Shown: in pieces, positions 35,976 to 44,224 of the stretch | How positions within the stretch are numbered: position 1 is the first letter of the stretch | Layout: the number at the start of each line of letters is the position of its first letter | Source: Bacillota bacterium | Lineage (GTDB): Bacteria; Bacillota; UBA4882; UBA8346 | Length of the DNA stretch: 44,559 nt | Assembly (NCBI GenBank): GCA_023401925.1 | Contig: JAEXDA010000010.1 | Coordinates: 1-44,559, forward strand | Direction: 5' to 3' | Program-made: the position numbers and the translations under genes | The notes under the pieces: model-generated | What the model was told of the DNA's origin: nothing | Seen by the model: only the letters and a program-made list of their open reading frames with translations | Databases searched by the model: none

Positions 35976-36000
35976 TTTTGGACATAAAGTATTTTCTGGC

Positions 36001-36330
36001 TAGTAAATTTCCGGATCGCTTCAAGGAATTTTAGAAACCAGAGAGACGATTTTATCTTCCATAGATTAAATTTCAGGATCGCTCCAGAGAATTTTGGGAA
36101 CCGGAGATTGGATTTCATCTTCCGTAGATTAAATCCCAGGATCGCTCCAGAGAATTTTGGGAACCGGAGATGGGATTTCATCTTCCGTAGATTAAATCCC
36201 AGGATCGCTCCAGAGAATTTTAGGAACCGGAGATGAGATTTCATCTTCCGTAGATTAAATCCCAGGATCGCTCCAGAGAATTTTGGGAACCGGAGATGGG
36301 ATTTCATCTTCCGTAGATAAATTTTAGCTA
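36001..36330. repeat. 63-bp tandem repeat array
   Basis: Five units of exactly 63 bases: 36001-36063 (diverged), 36064-36126, 36127-36189, 36190-36252, 36253-36315, then a partial unit. The last four differ at only a few positions. Each unit begins GATTAAATCCCAGGATCGCT. Because 63 is a multiple of three, the minus strand stays open with a 21-residue repeat (FPKFSGAILGFNLRKMKSHL in rotation), but I see no ribosome binding site and do not call a gene. Confidence 0.9.
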
Positions 36331-36377
36331 ATCTTTACGAGTTTAATTCGGCAATCCGTCTTGGGATGAATAGTGTC

Positions 36378-36531
36378 AACCCTCCATCTTGCTTACGCGA
36401 ATGCAAGCATTCGCCCTGAAGGAAGGAACGAGGATTTGTCTTCGAAATCAAAAAAACATACAGAATTGCAGTTTGTTTCTCCCTTTGAAGAAGAAAGCGC
36501 GCCTCCACAGAGGCGAAGAATGAGGGTTGAC
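36378..36531. repeat. Inverted-repeat-bounded element
   Basis: Outer perfect 10-base arms GTCAACCCTC (near 36378) and GAGGGTTGAC (near 36522), enclosing two smaller hairpins, GAATGC/GCATTC near 36400-36415 and CGCCTC/GAGGCG near 36500-36517. There is no gene inside. It could be a miniature element or a structured RNA. Confidence 0.5.
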
Positions 36532-36686
36532 TTACAGGGATCAATAGCTTTTGACCATTGACCAATCCTAGTTTTTAACCATCCATTTTGCCTCACGATA
36601 CCAATAACGAAGAACCTATAAGCCATTCATGATGACCGCACCGAATAACTAAAACCAACACCCAGGAACGAGTAATCCATAAAAAT

Positions 36687-36920
36687 ATGCCCATGCCCAA
36701 ACGACCCCCTGAAACAATCGAATCCCTGGAACGGAAAATCGCCGCCGGACGAAAAAAACTCTACAAACTCTACACCGCCCACGGCTGCCGCACCGACGAC
36801 GCCGTCCTCGCCTGCAGCATCAAGCTGGATAAACTAATCAACCAGTGCCAGGCCAGGATTGGACCAGGGATTGGACCAGGATTAGACAGATTAAACGGAT
36901 TAAAAGATTCGCCAGAATGA
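36687..36920 (+). CDS. Spo0E-like aspartyl phosphatase family protein
   Basis: A 77-residue protein with the Spo0E pattern: IESLERKIAAGRKKLYKLY, then a loop, then VLACSIKLDKLINQCQ, which corresponds to the SxxLDxLI signature. Spo0E proteins dephosphorylate Spo0A~P and delay sporulation in Bacillus. The first helix is more basic than usual and the tail has a GIGPG repeat. No clear ribosome binding site precedes the ATG at 36687 or 36693. It supports a spore-forming Bacillota host. Confidence 0.65.
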   Translation: MPMPKRPPETIESLERKIAAGRKKLYKLYTAHGCRTDDAVLACSIKLDKLINQCQARIGPGIGPGLDRLNGLKDSPE

Positions 36921-36934
36921 ATTTATGATGCCTA

Positions 36935-37360
36935 TTTTCACCCAAAACCCCCGGCATAAAAGCCCTACTATTCATCCCCGAAAGGGGTAACACGACTTTC
37001 GAAGCTATTTATTGATACCTTTTCCTGTACCCAAATATCAAGCCCTTTTAATGTTTTTTTATAAACTTCTTTGAAAAAACCAAAACCGCCGACAGGGATG
37101 TCGGCGGCGCGGCATCTTTTCTCGGAGGAAAAACTGCCGTCGGCCCTCAGAATTACCCAAGAAGACGACTCCATGGATGGAGGCGTCTGTTCAATCGCGC
37201 AGCACTCCAACGGCGTTTACGGAGAAACGCCGATATAGAGGGGTATCGGGGGAACGGTTTCCCCGGGGCGTGGGATTCCAAAGGGTATGCGCTCATACCC
37301 TTTGGCCTTAGGGGTTGCAAGGGGAGCGGGTGGCGTCCCCTGTCGGCAATCTTGTTAGCA
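36935..37360. repeat. Composite hairpin repeat, right-hand type copy 1
   Basis: It contains CCGCCGAC/GTCGGCGG at about 37089-37110; AGACG/CGTCT at 37163-37188 around CTCCA/TGGAG; GGCGTTT/AAACGCC at about 37212-37232; a GGGGGAAC/GTTTCCCC stem at about 37248-37265; and CCAAAGGGTATG/CATACCCTTTGG at 37278-37305. The end word GTCCCCTGTCGGC is shared with the left-hand copies. Confidence 0.85.
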
Positions 37361-37516
37361 CCGTCCCGATTTACCAGCAACGAAGAACCCATTCCCGACG
37401 ACCGCAACGAATAACAAACGAATCACGATAGTTCGTTATAAAGTTCACCCAGTAAAGCTGCCGGTTCTATCGAACTCACCCCTTCAGAAACCCGGTCGGC
37501 AAAAGAAGTTCGGTAG

Positions 37517-37571
37517 CCTTTCCCCTCCCTTTGACCGATGGTCTGATTCAAATGCCAAAGGGAGGGGAAGG
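37517..37571. repeat. Long GC-rich inverted repeat
   Basis: Arms CCTTTCCCCTCCCTTTG (37517-37533) and CAAAGGGAGGGGAAGG (37556-37571), one bulged base, 22-base loop. It lies in the 37361-37650 gap between two composite repeats, where no gene is seen. Confidence 0.65.
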
Positions 37572-37649
37572 TCGATAGCTGCAACAAGCGACCACATTTC
37601 TTTTAGGCATAGTTTAGGCCAATTGCAACAAAAGCCGACATCGAGCGAT

Positions 37650-38090
37650 CTTCTACTTAAATATCAAGCCCTTTTAATGCTTTTTTATAAACTTCTTTGA
37701 AAAAACCAAAACCGCCGATCAAGGATGTCGGCGGCGCGGCATCTTTTCTAGGAGGAAAAACTGCCGTCGGCTCTCAGAATTACCCAAGAAGCCGACTCCA
37801 TGGATGGAGGAGGCTGTTCAATCGCGCAGCACTCCTACGGCGTTTACGGAAAAACGCCGATATAGAGGGGTATCGGGGGAACGCTTCCCCCGGGGCGTGA
37901 GATTCCTCGCGATGTTTGCATCGCGCGGGTATTGCGGTCATACCCCTTTGCCTTAGGAGTTTCAAGGGGAGCAGGTGGCGTCCCCTGTCGGCATCCATAA
38001 GTTCAGTCATAACCTTTCGCCCTAGAAGCTGCAAGGAGAACAGGTTTGCAATCCTGTTCGCGCCGTCCCCTTGTCGGCATCAAAGTAACA
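37650..38090. repeat. Composite hairpin repeat, right-hand type copy 2
   Basis: Same order as 36935-37360, but the slot hairpins differ: AGCC/GGCT at 37790-37815 around CTCCA/TGGAG; GGGGGAA/TTCCCCC at about 37878-37894; GCGATG/CATCGC at about 37909-37925; GGGTAT/ATACCC at 37927-37945. The tail is duplicated and its GCGAAC-type hairpin is partly decayed (GCAATC/GTTCGC). From 38090 to 38247 no gene is seen. Confidence 0.85.
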
Positions 38091-38247
38091 ACATAAAATT
38101 TATTTATCATACCATCATCGCCGACATAAGTTATCCCAAAATTGCTATCAACATCAACCCAAAAACACATCCACCCGCCCTCTCCCCTCACGCCTTAACC
38201 TCCGATTTTTTCCGTTTCAATCTGCTATTAGGCGATCCATTCTACCG

Positions 38248-39276
38248 CTAATCTTTCTCCTCAATCTTCCTTCTAGCCGCCTCAAACCCATCATCTTTCT
38301 CATTCCCGGCTTCTGCTTCCGCATACAAGCGGTTTAAACGAAATTTCTCATATTCATCTTCCGCCAGGGTTCGGGCAATCTCCATGGAAACCTTACCAGG
38401 ATCATCCAAAACTTCCCGGCCATTGAACCGAAGGAAAGCATCCAATTTCTCTCGCCAATCTTTCATATTAAGCGGCTGATACTGTTCCGCTTGAGTCTCG
38501 GCATAATCAAGATACATCGTAACAAAACGGTTCAATTGACGGATCTCGGTTTCATTTAAATAATTTTTAGCAATCGTCACATCCGCCTTACGGACTTTGA
38601 CGCCTTTCCAAGCAGTAAGGCCCATATTAAGTTTCGTTGCATCAGCCCGTTCAACTATCAACTGTGCAGCCGTTTTACCGGTAATTGCCCAGTGTAATTT
38701 ATTTTGAACCATTTGAAAAAATTCCTTGGTTTGAGGCGCATTCGGATCATAATCGATAGAAAGCGTATAAATATCCCGGATCTTTTGATAAAAACGCTTT
38801 TCACTGGCACGAATATCGCGAATCCGTTCCAATAATTCGTCAAAATAATCCGCACCCAAGTTTCGCCCTTCTTTGAGACGCTGATCATCCATAACGAACC
38901 CTTTGACTAAATACTCCCGCAGTAAAGCAGTTGCCCAGCGCCGGAATTGCGTCCCCCGGTGTGACCTAACCCGGTAACCAACGGCAAGAACAACTTCTAA
39001 ATTATAATATTTAATATTGCGCTGAATCTCCCGTACACCTTCTTGACGAACTTGTAAGTATTCCTTACAAGTTGCAACAGGATCCAATTCACCTTCTTCA
39101 TAAATATTACCGATATGCATGGTGATATTTTGAGGAGTCGTCTGATATAGCTCCGACATCCCGGCTTGAGACATCCAAACGGTTTCATTTTCCAGCCGGA
39201 CATCAATCCGGGTTTGCCCATCTTCCGTTTGATAAATTAAAATATTAGAGTACTGTTCTGGAGGATTTTTGCTCAT
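38248..39276 (-). CDS. RhuM-family protein (copy 2)
   Basis: A 342-residue paralogue of the protein at 5885-6889. It has ILIYQTEDGQTRIDVRLENE, VWMSQAGMSELYQTTPQNIT, YNLEVVLAVGYRVRSHRG, FRRWATALLREYLVKG and LSIDYDPNA. The two copies are clearly related but well diverged, so this is not a recent duplication. GGGAGG lies about 7 bases before the ATG. It is transcribed from the conserved promoter-leader module at 39348-39545. The role is unknown. Confidence 0.88.
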   Translation of the reverse strand: MSKNPPEQYSNILIYQTEDGQTRIDVRLENETVWMSQAGMSELYQTTPQNITMHIGNIYEEGELDPVATCKEYLQVRQEGVREIQRNIKYYNLEVVLAVGYRVRSHRGTQFRRWATALLREYLVKGFVMDDQRLKEGRNLGADYFDELLERIRDIRASEKRFYQKIRDIYTLSIDYDPNAPQTKEFFQMVQNKLHWAITGKTAAQLIVERADATKLNMGLTAWKGVKVRKADVTIAKNYLNETEIRQLNRFVTMYLDYAETQAEQYQPLNMKDWREKLDAFLRFNGREVLDDPGKVSMEIARTLAEDEYEKFRLNRLYAEAEAGNEKDDGFEAARRKIEEKD

Positions 39277-39347
39277 AGGAAGCCCTCCCTAATCTTCTCT
39301 ATTCTAAATTCTAATCCCATACTCATTCAGAAACTCATCGAACACAA

Positions 39348-39545
39348 AAATCCGCAACAAAAACCACCGGCCCAAAAGTTTGTGTACCCTGGTTTCCAAT
39401 TGCCCTGTGCCAATTGCATTCCAAAAATACCGATGCATGGGTTACCGCGCTTGAAACCCCATGATCACAGAAAACCGTTTGAATGCAAATGGGTTAAAAT
39501 CTCAGTTATTTCCATTATAACATCAAAAAAGTCAAAAAAGAAAAT
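39348..39545 (-). repeat. Promoter-leader module, copy 2
   Basis: The second copy of the module at 35318-35570. The minus-strand extended -10 TGTTATAATGG is at 39522-39512. The leader between it and the RhuM start is strongly conserved with copy 1, including AACCCATTTGCATTC and GAATGCAATTGGCACAGGG, which can pair. Confidence 0.7.
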
Positions 39546-39554
39546 GGAAAAAGC

Positions 39555-40075
39555 ATGTCACTCCGACATGGTCAACACGGACATCGACCATCAATCAAAC
39601 TAAACCACCTAGTCGCCTTCGATCCCTATTACTCCTCATCCCAGCCGCCTATTCATAGCTGTCCGCCCTCTCCCATCACGCCAAAACGGCTATAGGCGAG
39701 GGACTCATACTGCCTATTTTCCCCGTCATGCACAAACAACCTTTATGTTTATTACAGCCTCATCATAAAATCCTTATTACCAGGCCCTTTTAATGCTTTT
39801 TTATAAACTTCTTTGAAAAAGCCAGAACCGCCGATCAAGGATGTCGGCGGCAATCAAATCAAAAACTCCAACCCCGGCAACCGGACGACCGGGGCGATGA
39901 AGGGGGCACCCGGGCCGTGGGATTCCTCGCGATGTTGGATCGCGCGGGGAGCGAGTGGCGTCCCCTGGCGGGCCTTCATAATAGTCCAGCTACGACCTTA
40001 GGCCTTAGGTGTTACAAAAGGAGTAAGTTCGCGAACTTATTCGCGCAGTCCCCTGTCGAGTCCGAAGCATTACCC
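39555..40075. repeat. Composite hairpin repeats, right-hand type copy 3
   Basis: Positions 39555-39775 carry a module seen again at 41085-41240, 42640-42800 and 44225-44340 (CAGCCGCCTATTCATAGCTG, CCCTCTCCCATCACG, CGGCTATAGGCGAGGG), with CGCCTAT/ATAGGCG able to pair. Positions 39776-40075 are a shortened composite copy: CCGCCGA/TCGGCGG near 39827-39849, CCCCGG/CCGGGG near 39872-39894, GCGAACTT/ATTCGCG near 40029-40046. Confidence 0.75.
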
Positions 40076-40172
40076 AAAATCATTTTAACCAAGAAAGCAA
40101 CTATCATCTTTGTTACTTATTTTCATCCAAAAACCTCTGTCATAAAAGCTTTACCATTTATCCCCGAAATGG

Positions 40173-40563
40173 TCAAACAAATTTAGAGCGAATAAAGGAG
40201 TAAAACTTTTCAAGATGAGCGAATGCCTCTGTCGCTTCTTCAAGACTGCGACTACCGGAGAAATCACCCGGATAACGGGCAGAGAGGGCATACTGGTTTA
40301 GGATCGTTATCGGTTCTTCAAAATCTTTACATTCATTATCAAAACGGCCGCATTGACTTAGAAGATAAACCAAATCATGGGTCTTCATTAATCGATTATC
40401 CTTCATCAAGAGAAAAGCCTTTAAGAGCTTCTCCGCAGCCTACTGGCAATTATAGCAAACAGAATCTTCTATCTCCTCAAAACCATTCTTATGCAGCGTT
40501 CTCAAAACGCGCAGATCCTGTTCGGCCCGATTGATCCATTCCCGATAATTATTGGAGTCGGCC
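40173..40563 (-). pseudogene. HEPN-domain protein interrupted by a stop codon
   Basis: Reading from ATG 40563 (MADSNNYREWINRAEQDLRV) the frame matches the HEPN family through VCYNCQ, then meets TAG at 40442-40440 and continues with AAEKLLKAFLLMKDNRLMKTHDL. The family has QQAAEKxLKA here, so a CAG-to-TAG change in the second glutamine is the simplest cause. The RNase-type R-x4-H motif (RLMKTH) survives after the stop. The start overlaps the nucleotidyltransferase gene by 15 bases, as in MNT/HEPN toxin-antitoxin pairs. Restart at a TTG just downstream is conceivable. Confidence 0.8.
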
Positions 40564-40893
40564 ATAAAGAACTATCCCCTCCTCTAAAATCTCTTTGGTA
40601 AAAGGATGGACTTTATTTAAGGAATGATTTAATTCCTTCGTCGAGCAAGTTAAGACATCTACGGGCCGGTCAACTGCTCCGATCAGTTTGCGTAAAAAAA
40701 TCTGGCGCTTTATATTAGAGATTTCAGGACGCTCATCCCAGACCACCAATAGATCGATATCGGAGTCTTCACGGATCTCGCCACGGGCACCGGACCCAAA
40801 TAATAAAATAGCTTCCGGATGAATTCCCGCTAACAATTTTGATTTAATACTCTCAACAGTTTGTTGGTACTCGGGATTAGGATAGACTTGCAT
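40549..40893 (-). CDS. Nucleotidyltransferase (MntA-like antitoxin)
   Basis: A 114-residue minimal nucleotidyltransferase. AILLFGSGARGEIREDSDID contains the GSxxRGxxxxxSDxD active site, with both metal-binding aspartates. In MNT/HEPN modules this enzyme AMPylates and so neutralises the HEPN RNase. The partner gene overlaps its end and is interrupted by a stop, so the antitoxin may now be orphaned. AGGAGGA lies 6 bases before the ATG. Confidence 0.88.
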   Translation of the reverse strand: MQVYPNPEYQQTVESIKSKLLAGIHPEAILLFGSGARGEIREDSDIDLLVVWDERPEISNIKRQIFLRKLIGAVDRPVDVLTCSTKELNHSLNKVHPFTKEILEEGIVLYGRLQ

Positions 40894-41084
40894 AATAGTC
40901 CTCCTCTCGCGATTTTTCAGTTATCATTATGATTCACAATCAATGGATATCAACCCATATTCATTTTAACATAAATCCATATTATTTTCAGATTAACCTT
41001 ACTTTCTTATCCGCCTGACTAATTTCCATCAACTTGTGTCGCAGTCCTTAATGGCATCATCCCGGGAAAAGCTATTGGCATTGA

Positions 41085-41637
41085 ACCCTATTTCCCCTCA
41101 CCCCAGCCGCCTATTCATGGCTGCCTGCCCTCTCCCATCACGCCAAAAAACAGCTATGGCGAGGGACTCATACTTGCCTATTTTCCCCGTCATGCACAAA
41201 CAACCTTTTATGTTTATTACAGCCTCATCATAAAAACCCTATCACTCAACCCCGACATGGTCAACACGACGTTGACCACGCGGCCTTGAGTCACGGATGA
41301 ATCACGGCCGTCGGCCCTCAGAATTACCCAAGAAGCCGACTCCATGGATGGAGAAGGCTGTCCAATCGCGCCAGCACTCCTACGGCGTTTACGGAAAAAC
41401 GCCGATATAGAGGGGTATCGGGGGAACGGTTCCCCCGGGCCGGTGGGTTCCAAGGGTTGTCCGGCTACAACCCTTGGCCTTAGGGGTTGCAAGGGGAGTG
41501 GGTTCGCGAACTTGTTCGCGCCGTCCCCTTCTCGGCAATCATAAGTCCAGCCATAACCTTTGACCTTAGGTATCCCAAAAGGAGTAGGTTCGCAATCTTC
41601 TTCGCGCCGTCCCCTGGCGAGACCGTTGGAATAATTC
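41085..41637. repeat. Composite hairpin repeats, right-hand type copy 4
   Basis: It opens with the CAGCCGCC/GGCTATGGCG module (41095-41235), then GGTCAAC/GTTGACC at 41259-41277, AGCC/GGCT at 41334-41359 around CTCCA/TGGAG, GGCGTTT/AAACGCC near 41384-41405, GGGGGAAC/GTTCCCCC near 41419-41436, CCAAGGGTTGT/ACAACCCTTGG at 41450-41477 and CGCGAAC/GTTCGCG near 41504-41520. No gene is supported inside. Confidence 0.85.
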
Positions 41638-42478
41638 TTAGCAACCGTCATCATTACCCAGCTTCTTCAATTCGGCAACGGCGCTAACCTCTGTCAACAC
41701 TTTCATCTGTTCAATTGCAATCCGGTTTAAGTTAACCAAGCGTTCCCCTTGACTCATCCCGGCCTTGATATATTCGGCATTGAGGCTTTCCATATTAGCC
41801 AGCACCAGCAATTGCTCCAAAGTAGCGTAATCTCTAATGTTTCCCTCCTGGTCAGGATGGTTCTCCCGCCATTCCTTGGCCGTTTGGGAAAACAAAGCTA
41901 CATTTAACAAATCAGCTTCATTGGCATAAGTTTGGGTTTGCTGATGCTTGGTCAGAACCTTCGGTATTAAGTTTTGTTTGATCGAATCGGTATGGATATG
42001 ATAATTAATCTTCGCCAGCGTCCTGCTAACCGTCCATTCAAGATTCGAGCGGCTGTTTTCCGCTTCAATCAACCGCTGGAATTCCTTAATCAGATAAAGC
42101 TTAAATTCTGCTTAAAATCCACGAAGCGAATTCAAAAGCGCTATCCTTATGGGCAAACGTCCCCCCGTATTTGCCACTGCTTGATGTAAGCCCAATCGCA
42201 TGGGTCTTTTCGATCCACTTTGAAGGGGACATGGTAAAAGCATTGCTGCCGGCTTGACTTCTAAACCCGTCGAATTCGACGGGTTTAAAATCCGGATTGT
42301 TGATTTTTTCCCATAATCCTAAAAATTCAATCGTATCTTTATTTCTAAGCCAATTGCGTAACACTTCGTTAGGTTCTTCGCTCTTGTACTTAGCAATATC
42401 CGTCAACGAAATATATTCGGCAGTATCTTCCTTTTTAACCGCTACGGAAATACCCTGAACCTCAATATTCTTTTTCAT
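41638..42478 (-). pseudogene. KilA-N domain protein, frameshifted
   Basis: Two frames make one KilA-N protein. The 5' part (42478-42101) has ISLTDIAKY, VLRNWLRNKDTIEFLGLWE and GGTFAHKDSAFEFASWI. The expected continuation AEFKLYLIKEFQRLIEAEN is in another frame from about 42105, leading into the 3' part down to 41638 with DYATLEQLLVLANMESLNA. A two-base loss (GC from AGCGCAGAA) near 42105-42112 would explain it. KilA-N proteins are DNA-binding proteins of phage and DNA-virus origin. GGGGG precedes the ATG by about 11 bases. Confidence 0.8.
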
Positions 42479-42599
42479 TAACCTTAACCCCCTATAATTT
42501 CCTCCCGCAAACCGTTCATTTCCGCCTCAAGCGTCTCTTAATCCCGGACCAATCCTATCCATCCAACCGGTATTTTGCAAAGATTAATAGCAAAACAAG

Positions 42600-43300
42600 C
42601 AAATTTTTCTATCTTCAAAAACCCTCCCCGAAAGAGTCAACACAGACATCAACCATCAATCAAACTAAACCACGCAGTCGCCTTCGCTCCCTATTTCCCT
42701 CACCCAACCGCCTATTCATAGCTGCCTGCCCTCTCCCATCACGCCAAAAACGGCTATGGGCAAGGGATTTATACTGCCTATTTTCATTCCCAAAAATCCC
42801 CGGCAATAAAAACCCTATCACCCATCTCCGACATGGTCAAGACGACTTTCGAAGCTAATTTATTGGTACCTTTTCCTGTACCCAAATATCAAACCCTTAT
42901 AATACTTTTTTATAAACTTCTTTGAAAAAACCAAAACCGCCGATCAAGGATGTCGGCGACGAGGCATCTTTTCTCGGAGGAAAAACTGCCGTCGGCCCTC
43001 AGAATTACCAAGAAGACGCTAACACGATGTTAGCGTCAGTCAAATCAAAAACTCCGACCCCGGCAACCGGACGGCCGGGGCGATGAAGGGGGCACCCGGG
43101 GGACTCAGCCCCCCCGGGCCGTGGGGTTCAAAGGGGTAGGCGGCCATACCCCTTTGCCATAGGGGTTGCAAGGGGAGCAGGTGGCGTCCCCTGTCGGCAT
43201 CATAATAGTCCAGCTACGCCCTTTGTGCCCTAGGGGTTGCAAGGAGAGTTGGTTAGCGAACCTGTTCGCGCCGTCCCCTTCTCGGCATCGAAGTAACACA
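42600..43300. repeat. Composite hairpin repeats, right-hand type copy 5
   Basis: Positions 42615-42800 repeat the module of 39555-39775. Positions 42830-43290 are a composite copy with a different hairpin in the CTCCA/TGGAG slot: GACGCTAACA/TGTTAGCGTC at 43015-43037, loop CGA. Then come CCCCGG/CCGGGG near 43059-43081, CCCGGGGG/CCCCCGGG near 43096-43119, CAAAGGGGTA/TACCCCTTTG at 43129-43156 and GCGAAC/GTTCGC near 43255-43269. No gene is seen between 42479 and 43419. Confidence 0.85.
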
Positions 43301-43419
43301 AAAATTATTTACCATCATCGCCCGACAAAGTTGTCTCCAATTTGCAATCAAAATGATCCCAATTCTCTGTCCCCGCGCGCGCTTTATCTCCCGGGGTTCA
43401 ACCCCAAACTCGCATCCAC

Positions 43420-43920
43420 TCAGGTAACCTGCCCCGCATACCGGCTCTCGATCCTGATCCCAAGACCCGCCAACACTCCACGGATATACGTTTCAACATC
43501 CCGGTAGGTTATCTTTTTATAGGACTTACGAAGCATATGGTCTTTATACAGATCCATCCGGTACAGCGGAGAATTCCGTCTAAAATCCACAAACTCCTCA
43601 AACTTCGCCAGGGTCTCCGGATCATTTTTAAGCGCCTCTTTCAGTTCTTCCTCGATTTCGGCAATCTTATTTTTGAGTGAATTATATTGATAGATTTCAT
43701 TAAAATCCTTCGTAATCCCCCGGATATCCACTTCTCCCTTTTCAAAGAGGGGATAAATCTCAAAGTGGCTTCCGCTGACAAAGATCAGGATCACCTTTTC
43801 ACCGCTAAAAAGGGCCGATCCTATCATTTCCAGGTCCTTCTTCATCGAGTCAACCATTTCCTCATGCTCCACTGTCTCACCGAGGAATGCTAAGATTTCA
43901 CGGCTCCAATTGATTACCAT
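43420..43920 (-). CDS. Hypothetical protein (about 166 aa)
   Basis: I do not recognise this soluble, acidic, helix-rich protein. It starts MVINWSREILAFLGETV, has a beta-rich patch with VILIFVSGSHFEIYP, then a coiled-coil-like segment (NSLKNKIAEIEEELKEALK) and a basic C-terminus with ITYRDVETYIRGVL. A GTG at 43941 is in frame, but GGAAGTGAG stands ahead of ATG 43920, which is preferred. An extended -10 promoter lies at 44011-44019. Confidence 0.7.
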   Translation of the reverse strand: MVINWSREILAFLGETVEHEEMVDSMKKDLEMIGSALFSGEKVILIFVSGSHFEIYPLFEKGEVDIRGITKDFNEIYQYNSLKNKIAEIEEELKEALKNDPETLAKFEEFVDFRRNSPLYRMDLYKDHMLRKSYKKITYRDVETYIRGVLAGLGIRIESRYAGQVT

Positions 43921-44010
43921 GATTCTCACTTCCAGTTCCACAAATTATTTTCTATGAATTTACTTCCTACCCGTTTCAATACCAAATTGTAAAAAATACC
44001 AACTATTTCC

Positions 44011-44019
44011 ATTATAACA
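44011..44019 (-). promoter_or_regulatory. Extended -10 promoter for the 43420-43920 gene
   Basis: Minus-strand TGTTATAAT followed by GGAAATA, the same word as at the start of the two promoter-leader modules (35548 and 39522), here without the conserved leader. About 90 bases upstream of the start codon. Confidence 0.55.
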
Positions 44020-44224
44020 TAAATAATATCCAAAAAGATGCCCAAAAACAAAAAAGCCCCGAAAGGTGTATTGAGTTAAAAATTAACCCCCTCAGGACCA
44101 AACAAAATTAGGATGCCCCGGACCTCTCTGCAGAAATATAAAAACGCCTCTACAGGCAGAAACAACCCTCATTAAAAAAAGCCAAAGAAAAACGTTTTCC
44201 GGTATAGCCGCCTTTCAGGCCCCA

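Noticed and set aside
35690..36307. 205-codon minus-strand frame across the 63-bp array and the inverted-repeat element
   Set aside because: It is open because the repeat period is a multiple of three. It crosses two unrelated repeats and has no start signal.
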